DNA from: Capitella teleta
Taxonomy: Eukaryota > Annelida > Polychaeta > Capitellidae
Length of the DNA: 64,000 nucleotides
Direction of reading: 5' to 3'
NCBI GenBank assembly: GCA_000328365.1
Contig: KB294550.1
Span: forward strand, 85,545 to 149,544
A program made the position numbers and the translations under genes. The notes under the pieces were generated by a model that was not told the origin of the DNA, ran no database searches, and saw only the letters and a program-made list of their open reading frames with translations. Shown here piece by piece: positions 10,254 through 21,100 of this stretch (the first letter of the stretch is position 1; each line of letters begins with the position of its first letter).

Positions 10254-12910
10254 TTGTATTCAACGTGGACTAGAATTAGATACTAGATATATTACTTTTG
10301 CCTCACTATAGGCGTACATATATTATACTATTATATTACATGTATACATTTATTCTGCCCCAACATGCTTGAAACGGCAAGCATTTGGATCGCTATATGA
10401 ATGCTCAAAGGATGCCAATAAGTCAATATATGTAATCCACATGTCCATTGCATCATAAAACACTTTAATTCAATGCTCTGTATTCTTTGTAAGGAATTGA
10501 TTTTGGGCGATTTTAATGCCATTGGTCAATTATTAGTGTGAATTACGATTTTGCTATCACTGGTCAGTGATTGTAGAATTGAGATTTTTATTGCAATGGA
10601 TTGCAATGAAACACATAGCAATATAAGAGCCGATAAGCAATCTTCGTTGTCTAAAAGACATAAATAATCACCATCGATTGCACAACAGTTTTTTTATGGC
10701 TAAACAAACAGCAACAGTTTTGCTATCAGGGAGTGTGCAACATTCACTTTTTAAAATACTTAAAACGGGAGAAAGTTTAATTAAACAGAATGTTTCTACG
10801 TTGATCTTTAATTTGGCAAAAAATCTCTTTGAAAGCTATTCCAAAGTCAGACAGACTATTACAGGAATGCAGACAGAGCTTAGGCATAACAGGGTTTTCA
10901 GACATCAAAGATTTCTTCATAAATTTGCAACACCTAATTAGTATCTGAGACTTCAGGTCAGGTTTGGAGCAAATAAAAGGGAGATACGACGATCTCGTCA
11001 ATGGACTTGACTTGCAAACATGTCTAATCGAATGTTTCCAAGCAATTTCAAACGCAGACAGTGCAATAACGCTGAGAAGCTCAAAACAATAAAATTTTGT
11101 GCAAAAGAAATTGAACAATTGTAGCCTTCTAATAAAAGAACAAAACTTGAAACGTGACATTAAAATATTAGTGCATCAGATCACTCGCGATACGCGCCGC
11201 AGCACGCACACCATCAACGCTGGGCCCTATCAGAATACCTAGATAAAGAGCATGGTCAACATACGACAGTGTAGCACCAAAAGGAGCATCAAAAAGAAAT
11301 CGACTCATTGAAAAGCATTTCTCTCTTGTCGATTTCGTCCACACTTATCTGGTTGCTATGACAACAAAGGCATTATGCAATTGAATTTAAGCTTGCGTGA
11401 ATAATATTATTATGTACAAAATTATGCATAAATTCGAAAGGTCATTATTACACAAGAATTGCAAATTTTTCAACCGTGAGCAAAGTGTTACAATTTTTAT
11501 TCGCCTGAAAGTGTTTTCTATAGTTGGAGTGATCTTTTAATGATCCAGACTCGTGTGTTTTATAATTCAGATTTCGTCCGCAAATAATGCTATAAATATC
11601 ATTTATATATTACATAATGACACCACTACTAGGAAAATTGTTGTTAATAGTCACAGCATTTTAATGCACTTAAAGAACCATTATTTGAAGACCGCTCAAA
11701 GTATCAAAGCATCATCGAGAAGCGATTTTTGTTTTGTTTTGAGAGTTCGCTCAATGGGATTTGATCAATGGTGACAGCTATTGTTGACATGGACAGAGAA
11801 ATCATCTGATTAGTCCAAAGATACAGGTTGATGCATCATCATCAATATTTTTTAGTTGGTTATCAGATTTCCATCTTCGTTTATTGTATCGCATAATTAG
11901 ATGTCATTCAATAGTTAAATAACACAATAATACATTACAAAATAAATTGATTAAAAGAGCATAAAAGAGTCAATCTACGAACATATTTGTCATCCTTTTC
12001 GTAAAAAAGTAAATCGTACATTTTCTGTTTTGGGGCTTGTAGCACTAATGTTTATCTCTCAGACTATTTCTGCATGTATTATATCCAAGAACCAACACTA
12101 TGCAATACTAATCATTGTTTGCGTTGAAATTACAAATGGGCTGCCATAGAGATATTCATATTTGCCGGGTGCATTGCATTCTGGTCTAGCAGGGAACTGA
12201 GTAACTAGGTCAGTGTTGTAACGCTAGTGACAAATTTACCGCAAAACTCGCATATGGCTCAATGGCAGCCATTTTTCTGCTGGTTTCGGAAATTACTTTT
12301 TGCTTCTTCGTTATAATACGCCCATAAGTGATATCATTATGCGCAATGCTAATAATTCATAATGAATGTTTCGGTTGATTAACCGTTGTTTGCCATTCTT
12401 TTAAAATTAAAATTAAATTATTCAGATATTCGCGTAGTTTTATCTCTGTGATTTTTGACGCTGTTGTCATAACAACAAACGCGGAATTCGATCACAGCAC
12501 TCCCATATACATACATATATGTATATGGTTATATACCCCCGCATGCGTACAATGGATTTGCGATAATATATATATGATACAAATTGCACTTCATGTACAA
12601 TCAATTTATGCATGTAATTCAACAAACATATAAAAAGCTGTTTCGAATAGTGCATTGTTGCAACAAAAGTGGCCCAAATATTGAGCTGTTATTATGCAGA
12701 TAATAAATAAATCTAAAGAAATGCTATTCAATATAAATAAATATGTTAATTCAACTTTCAGATCTAAGCATGGAATCGTCAAATAGAGCAAACTGGCTAA
12801 AGCATATCAATATTATATTGAATCAAGAATCTTCCAAATTGACATAGTGCCTGTAACGAAATTCATAAGTAATACATTGTTTACTTCAGAGTCGGAAACT
12901 TTTTTTTTCT
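10254..12910. other. Intergenic; one weak coding-like stretch
   Basis: Mostly AT-rich with no recognisable gene. Around 10800-11085 one plus-strand frame has protein-like composition (for example GRYDDLVNGLDLQTC) but contains a stop and no splice sites I trust; an 81-residue open frame and a 127-residue antisense frame overlap it. I make no functional call. Confidence 0.4.
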
Positions 12911-15595
12911 TTAGCACAAATTAGTTGACAAATAGACATATTGCTGCGCCAATATCAGCTCAGACAGATTTTCCGCTCGTACAGATATCAGCTGACAACT
13001 GAGTTCAGATGAATCGTAGTTTGCAGAATGACAACCAATTTGTGACAAACATCGCATGGCGCAGGTCATTTGGGTTTCTTCTGATGTGATGTACATAATT
13101 TCAGTTGACGTGGGCAGCATGTGGTTGTCGATTGCGCAACCATACGCAGAGTTCATTTCATCAGAACACTCGACTTCGGGAACTGGTCCAAAACCACAAA
13201 CTGAATCGGGAATACATTGTATTAAGATATTTGTAACCACAGTTGATTAAATGTACTATAACATGGCTGTTATATCACTGCTTGCGACCCTTGGCCAATC
13301 AGCAATTACATGGGTTATTTGGCTGTGCATGTAGCTCAGGAATTATCTAATGTACTAATATTGATGTGAACTTAACAGTTGGATTTTGGTGGAGCAATGA
13401 AGATCAATGATGCGAATCGGATGATGTTTGACAGTTTTGAATCTGAGGACATTGATTTTTCTGCCATTAAATCTTTTCGATTGAAATCGTACATGTAACG
13501 TAAAATAAGTATAACGTAACGTAAAAAAGTGTGACTCAAAAACGTAAAAAAAAAACAAACGTGCCGCCGCTATGGAACATCGGCCAACAATACAGTGACA
13601 TCGATCATAGGTCCTCTAATTATGATGCAATGCATCCAATTTGCTAGGTTATGCGCATGCACGCACTTATTATTTCGCAAATGTAATGCCTGTCCGTGGT
13701 GTCGCATGTGACGTCATTCCAGTAGAATTGGCCAACGTCAGTGGGACCGGTAGTATGCCTGTTTGAGAAAACTCTTCTGAGCTCCACACAGTCTTGGGAC
13801 ACTTCGCCCTTGGTTGGCTGCTTGTTGTATTCATCCGGGGGATGTCCTGAGACAATAATGTATATGCTTTCAATACTTTTGAATAATGTTGGTGCTTCAA
13901 TCGAGGAATATTCAATGCCTTACGATGCAACATGCCAATGACTGTCATTTTACCTGGAAACCAGTTCGTGTAAGTGATCTCCCGATCGAATGTGTCGACG
14001 TATCTCGATTCTTCGCTCCGGTCATTGACCCCTGTCCACCAAAATGCTTCGGATCCACTCACTTCAAGGATGCCCATAACAAACTGTGCTGCAAATGTAC
14101 ACGCAATTTAATCATGTCCTCAACCATGTATTCAGTATAAATTAGTTAAAACATATCCCTCACTCGATCAGTTAATTTATTCCGCTTTTCTCTATTGGAA
14201 TCCACAGAGAAGAAGGGGAAGACAACATTCAATAAATATTATTAAGAAATATTTACCACGTTCCTTTTTAATGAAGGGGTCAGAACTACAGTTCTAAAAG
14301 TCACAAATACCATCGTCAGAGTGTGTAGGAAGGGCGACGTTTGCTCATCAATAGATCTCGTTGGCGGAGTCAGTCGAATTTTGACGCTCATTTCTTGACA
14401 ACGGGATATTCGTCGAAATTGAAAACATCGCAAAACATGCCAAAAAAATTGTTAACTAGCGTCTTCAACCTCTAATTACGTGATTCATTTAGTTTATAAT
14501 ATAATGTAAAGCGAGAAAACTAGGGTACTCGTTTGTTTTTGCTTAATTAATAACGAGTTAACGTGCTCGCTTGTAGAATGACAACGTGACGACTGGATGG
14601 AGGGCAGCCTGGACGTGGCAACAGGAGCCGTTGAGAGCAGAGAGGAGTTGAAGAAGTTGACAAAGTCCTCAAGTTCCCATCATGATGATCCCGGTCAAGG
14701 AAAGGAATAAGAGAGTGATATAGCTGAATTGAAGTAATTTTTGTACATACCCAAGTTTTACAAGCATTACTTTGTTACTACATGTATTATCTTTTTTTTT
14801 TTTTTTTTTTTTTTCTTTTTTTTTGTAGACTTAATTAACCTCGGAATCCTGAAGCAACTAAGGTTAACTATGTGGTCTGAGAAGATAAGCAGGAGTTAAG
14901 TGCCTTACCCCACCGACACTAGGTTGGTGGCTGGCTTCGAACCTCCAGTTGCCATTATCGTATACACCCTGTAGCACATAGGCGAGTTTCGGAACACCAA
15001 CAAGTTCTAGTGGATTCAATAGGTGTTCCCACAAATCACATCCGGTGTCATTATAATGCAGCGGTGTTCAGAGGCCGATGTTTTAAGCAATACATTCAAG
15101 GAAGGACATGCGCACACTTTTGAGATTACATTGCATTCGCTGAACATATTACTATAATATAGTAAGAATTGTCGAAGTTCCTGGATTTATGTGGGTTGAT
15201 TGTATTAAGGGCAACATTTAAATTAATAACTGACTTCGTTCGTCTTGCTTGGGGACAAAAAGAGATCCTTGCATCTGGACACACGCGTCTTTCGCCTCCG
15301 TCCAATTCTTTATTTCGGAGCTAAAGTGAAATGCGATGTTGTGGTAGTAGTGAGAACCTGAAATAGAAGTCACACGTAAATATGAACACGTAAAAGCTAA
15401 TTACTTAATAATTCCCAAAAACATCGACACACTCAAATTCATGATACTATATGTGGGTATTCATAACGCATTTCAATGACCCTCTAGATTTAAGAATAGA
15501 GGGCCTTGCAGAATAATTAAAAGTCACCTGCAGGTACTTTGCTGGCACAGATACTCGTCAAGGGTAGTGCTTTTAACTTGTCATGTGGGCTAATC
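12911..15595 (-). CDS. C-type lectin domain plus PAN/apple domain protein (5' end missing)
   Basis: Exons read leftward: 15528-15595 (weak), 15235-15357, 13954-14088, 13667-13846 and 12911-13200, all joined in phase 1. The lectin domain shows NWTEAKDACVQMQGSLFVPK, then FWWTGVND, TNWFPGHPPD, QDCVELR and YWNDVTC...YICE. The four core cysteines and the WND calcium-site motif are therefore present. The last exon is PAN-like, with TCAMRCLSQIGCHSANYD and SCQLIS. If exon 4 is not spliced at 13667 it reads on to a stop at 13644-13646, giving a lectin alone. Both ends are possible, but matching phase 1 borders favour the fusion. Such proteins are extracellular sugar or protein binders; the signal peptide exon is not found. 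Exon positions are inferred from GT-AG sites and frame. Confidence 0.72.
14560..14720 (+). other. GC-richer stretch with a short open frame, unassigned
   Basis: Inside the lectin gene's intron, a plus-strand frame reads DDWMEGSLDVATGAVESREE to a stop near 14711. It follows a possible acceptor but has a stop just upstream. It may be an old exon or repeat piece. Confidence 0.2.
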
Positions 15596-15599
15596 CTAT

Positions 15600-18108
15600 A
15601 TTTGGCAATCAGAAACGTCGTCGAACCTTGTCGTATGGTTTCTCCCACCAAAGATGTATGTACATGCCACCAAGTATATGTACATAAAACGTGGATTGTG
15701 AAAAAATAGGGAATACAATTAATACAGAGGGGCACATGAGGAAGTGTAAACTATCTTCGTATTCAAATACAATTATACTTTCTTTCGTTGAGTGAATTTC
15801 ATGTAAAATTATCTACATCTTATCCTCATCTATCACTACACGAAGCCACTCCTCTGCCTCTTAAAACCTCCATTGATGCAATCGTACTTGGTTGGCTAGC
15901 AGGAACTTCATTTCTAATCCGCCTGATTGCTCTGTAGTTGAATGCACCTCCCCGCAGCCAAAACAAATATAGAAAACAGATCTGTATATTGCACCACGAG
16001 AAGAAGAAGACAAAAAGGTAACACAGCATTAGTTTGGTCAACGAATCATTATCTAATGGGATGACAGGAAGCGGAAGATCACCCACCTTGAAATTTAATA
16101 ACGCAGTTCTGTGGATCGCTCGCTTTCTCAAAGGTGTGATGCCTTCCAGTTAGGACTTATAGTCGTCAAATAATTTCGGAGGTCCCTCAACTCGGAGGTA
16201 TTGCGAACTTTCTTCGTCATTGCAAATGCGCCTGTTCCAACATTACTATACTCATCCAAAGGAATTATTATGATCGGCGCATGATTGACCTTTCCGAGTG
16301 ATTCCTCATGAACGGACGAAATCGGCACGGATATATTTCCAACAATTAATCGTTTATTACATTCATTCTGCAAACCTGTCAGCTTCTTACATTTTCTTGT
16401 CGATTGAGAACAGAGATATATACATGATAATAAATAATTAAAATGCTACAATAGAGGAGTAGCCACACATCATGTCATACTTCATGGATAAATAATGATA
16501 TTCGTATGATTCAACACTGAAGGACACCATGCCAAATTCCCAACAACGAAAGAAAAATACAAAACATGAAAACTCTCGGTATCAAACGTTCAGGAAATGA
16601 AGTCCCATTCAGTGAAAATTAAGAAATTAATAACAGACAATAAGAAATTAGTATGTGAAGATGAAGAACCCTTAACTCTCCACATCTCTTTGTTACACAC
16701 TACGCCATATGAAAAGGCTGTTAAATGTCTTAAATTTTGTAAGTGATTTTCTTCAGAAGCATACAGGACTATATTAGCACCCGGACAATAGGCAAGTGTT
16801 TGCTGTAACAGAGTTATAATTCCTGGGATAGATAGTCCTAGCTTCTGCTACATAGAAAATATATTTTGCATAGCTAGGATAGGTAGTCCTACTTGGACGA
16901 CTATTGCCAGATAAATTGCTTGCTAGGAATAGCAGTCCTAGGACTACCTTTTCAGAAGGACTATAAATTGCCATTAATCAGTTTTACAATGACGTTACTT
17001 ACACTTCTGAGGCAGAACATTTCCATGGTCTTCACCAATTAACACATTATTGACTTCGTTTTCCAAATACGAAGGTCACCAACAGGTCCTCAATAAAAGC
17101 TAAGCCTAATATCTACCTATGACGTGAGACAATTTTCCTTCTACCTCAACATACATGTAACTTTTGTATCACTGCTGTTTTTGCCAATCAAAAATGAATG
17201 AATATTGTGAGGTAAAGATCATCTGCATTCTCACCTCAAGGGTCACCAGAGACGCTGCTCAAGAACGCAAGAAGAACGATTCGCCTCAGAGACATGGTTG
17301 CTGATCAGGAGGATCGTCCTTTTGTTTCTTGTCGAGTTAAGCTTCACCTTATTTTATATCGCACGGAAACTATGGCGATTGATTCTTCCGGAATTGAGTG
17401 TTGTATTTGGGTGGATAATTGAGACACTGACTGCATTTGCAAATGGGCAGAATATCCAATATCCCTTTGTCAGTAGGGCTATTTAGACACGCTGCCTAGC
17501 AACCGTCGTTTTAACTATAGCTATGTCGTTGCATTATTTTTCGGCGATCGAAGAAAAAGGTGTCAAGTTTAACAAAGGTGACATTTTCTCAAAATAAGCT
17601 TCATGTACCTCATAACTATCATTATAGTTAAGGTAGCCTCTAATCTAGACACAAATTCTTTTTTTTTTTTTTTTTTTTTTTTTGTTAATTTATTCAAGTA
17701 AGATTATAATTACGAAGTTACGACCCCCATGTTTCATTCGTAATATTCGTAATCAAGCGCATTTATCTCACTCGATGAGTGAAGCTTTTGTAATTAAGTT
17801 ATCAGTAATTACTATAATAATGAATTCACAATTTATTAACCTACTGACTTACCCATAAATTTCGGCTCTGAAGTTGAAAGAATGGATACCAAGGTTCAGT
17901 CTACCTCCTTCAGTATTGAGCTATTGAATATAACCTATGACCTATGAGTTATGACCAATGGAGTTGATTTCAGTTCAAGTGGTCAGAAGCAAAATGCAAA
18001 TAAACACTAAGGCAAAAGAAAAAGCTGCATCAATCATGCATACACAAGTACCTGATTGCTTTATCTCTCATTAATCTCAAACAATTTCGAATCAGTTGGA
18101 ACTTGACA
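15600..18108. other. Intergenic; small palindromic motifs, poly(T), no confident gene
   Basis: Minus-strand 16128-16390 has an open frame with possible secreted character (CKKLTGLQNECNK onward), which might be an upstream lectin exon, but its splice borders fail. Plus-strand 17230-17486 has an 80-residue hydrophobic frame without context. Three CTAGGA...TCCTAG-like motifs lie at 16821-16942. A 26-base T-run lies near 17660. Confidence 0.4.
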
Positions 18109-21100
18109 ATGACCAAGGAAGCATTTGCTGTCAACGCTGAGAAGAGTAAGTGATATAGCATCAATTATTCATATTTTTAAATCATTATAATTGTTGTAGA
18201 ATACACTATACTGAGCAACAAAAGAAACTATACATGTTTTGAAAAGCTTCTAGAGTAATGCACGCTAAATTTACCGTCGATATATGACTAGTGGGTGTGC
18301 TTGGTATCCATCCACGAGAATAAGAGTGCTTTGAGAAACAAAAGGTGGCAAACAACTCGCGAACTGTCGAAGAAAGAATGACTAATGTTTGATTAATTTC
18401 CATGTGGGATTTTGGGAGATAATCGAAATGAACAACACTCTTTGTTTATCTCTATTTTTATTCAAGCAAGCACAATTTTCCTCTTTTCTCTTCATGAATT
18501 CATTGAGTGACCGTTTGGGACACATGTGACTGATCAGTAGAGTTTAAATTCTTTTGAGCTCATGATGCAATAAATATATAATTGTCTGGTTTCTTTTGAT
18601 GCTCCTTATATGAATGCATGTACTACGGAGTGAATTAGACGTGTAGGAACAATAATGCTTTTTTTGGGGGGTGGGAGCTTATGTTTTATTAATTTTATGT
18701 TCATTTCCTTCTTGCAGAGCACTCGATATGCGGATCGAGTCGTTTTTCGTTGGCCCTGGTCAGCTTCTTTGGCTGCATCAGTCTGTATTTGATGCGGATT
18801 AACATAAGTGTTGCAATCGTCTGCATGACCAGAGATTCCGTCCAGAACACCTCACTTCCCACAAACGCCTCTTTGCGAATCACTTCCTCTGACAACCGAG
18901 ATGAGTGCCTGGATCTGATCGAGGAAGTCGATACTCAGGTACCGTTCTTGGCTCCTAGCTATCCGTTCATAGGTTTCTGTGTTCAAATAATGATTAGATT
19001 CTTGTCAGGCTTAAAATAGGTTTGATACCGATGAGGTCATATTTAATTATTAATACTTATAATGAGACAATGCATTCCCCGAAATCTATCATCGGTATTT
19101 TAATTCGGCGAGTTTGAAAACATGCGTTTCCATGGAAACGATGTCCATTCATTGGGATGTCTAAAAAATGGAATTGAAATTGCCACTTTTCCTCGATATA
19201 ATATTTGACATTTAAATTAATAAAGTTTGCAATCATTGTAAATTTGGTGTATGGTGCTAAGTAAATTCATTAATTAAAACTGAATTTGTGACACGTGGCC
19301 TTAAACATTGTATTGTATTGATTTCACTGCATTTACTTTTTCATCCTCTTAGGCTGCATGTACTTGTATTTCGCTGTCATCTTAACAGGGTGAATTTGAG
19401 TGGAACAGAACGGTCAGAGGTATGGTGACCAGTTCGTTCTTCGTCGGATATCTTCTCACGCAAATCATCGGAGGTTAGCTCGCTGCCCGGTTTGGAGGGA
19501 AATGGATCCTCGCTGGGGGCATGTTGGTCAGCATCGTTGCTTCTCTGCTATCCCCTGTTGCTGCTCGTAGCAGTGTCTACCTCCTCATGACCTTACGTGT
19601 CATTAACGGAATGGGATCAGTGATTATGAGTTGATACACATGGTCAAGTACACTGCTGTGTTTCCCACAGGGTGTGTATTTCCCTTCGACCAATCAGATA
19701 TGGGCCCAGTGGGCTCCGTTTTACGAGCGCAGTTTCCTTTTGGCATTCGTATTTTCTGGTAGGTGAGCGATGTCGGAGCACACTACGATTCAACATTGTG
19801 TATTCACAGGGAATTCTTGGGGAAGCATTTTGAGTTTTTTCCTCTCCGGGATCATCTGCGATGCAATCGGCTGGGATTTCACGTTTTATATCTACGGTTA
19901 GTGGATATATTATTGCATAATACAAGCATACACGAGCAATAGCCTTAATCGGCTGTTTCTGGTTCGGCTTCTGGGTATTTTTTGCGTACAGCACACCATC
20001 AGATCACCCAAGAATCACGGAAGATGAATGCGATTACATTGAGCAGTCAATAGAAGCACAGCCCAAGAAAAATGAGGTATGTGTTGCCACAAAGAAATCA
20101 CATTGAGATGTAAATCCGAACCGTCACAGAATTTGCAAATTCCCTGGTTTTCCATCCTTGGATCTAGGTACGTTTGGGCGAACGTCGTCGCCGATTTCTG
20201 CCACGCGTGGGGCAGCTACACAGCCCTGACATCGGTTACGCAATATATGAAAGACGTCCTCAAATTTGACATCAAACGAGTGAGTGTGATTTCATTGTGT
20301 GAACAATGAATGATCACTTCTCACAGAATGGGGCATACAACTCGTTTCCCTACATTTGCCAGTGGCTTGGCACCATCGTGTTTTCCATTGCAACGGACTA
20401 CGCTCGTTCTAAACATATTCTCAGTACAACCGCTGCTCGGAAACTTGGCGGTGCAATCGGTAATTAAAGGAATACGCGTAGATTTCAGCCCTAATAATAT
20501 GCATTCCACAGCGTGCTTCCTTCCAGGAATTCTACTCATTGTTGTATCGTTCCTGGATTGCCATAATTCTCTTTCTGCCGTTGCTGTCATCTGTTTGGTT
20601 GAACTGTTTGCATCCGCCAGTCGCGTCAGCATTCTGCCCAACAAAGTCGACATAGCACCCAGGTGAACTCGCCCTGAATTTGTGATTGCTCGGAAATTGT
20701 ACGTTTATCTTTTTGAATGAGCCAGGTATTCCGGAGTCATTATGGGCATAGGCAACACCGCGGCTACAATCCCCGGCGTCATTGCTCCCATTGTAACTGG
20801 CGAACTGACTTCAAATGTAAGTCAATCACTATTCTTCTTGGTGTTAAGGTCACATGGCTTTAATTAACACTTACATGATGTTTAAGTCTAGTATGGCTCT
20901 ATAAACTATGGCAATGTATTATACTTTTGGGACAGAGAATACACGAACATACATCCATCGCTGATGGCTGACAAGTACCAAATGACCCCTACTATTACAA
21001 ACAGTCCATTCGCACTAAAGATACAAAGTTCACACCGATAAACTGATACCATCAGCAGAAGTCCTTCCAAATATACATGCAGATCCATACTTTACATGCT

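Noticed and set aside
19620-19670. Second in-frame stop (TGA near 19632) in the SLC17 gene
   Set aside because: It falls in a 51-nt intron; splicing joins GMGS to GVYFPS exactly as in the family.
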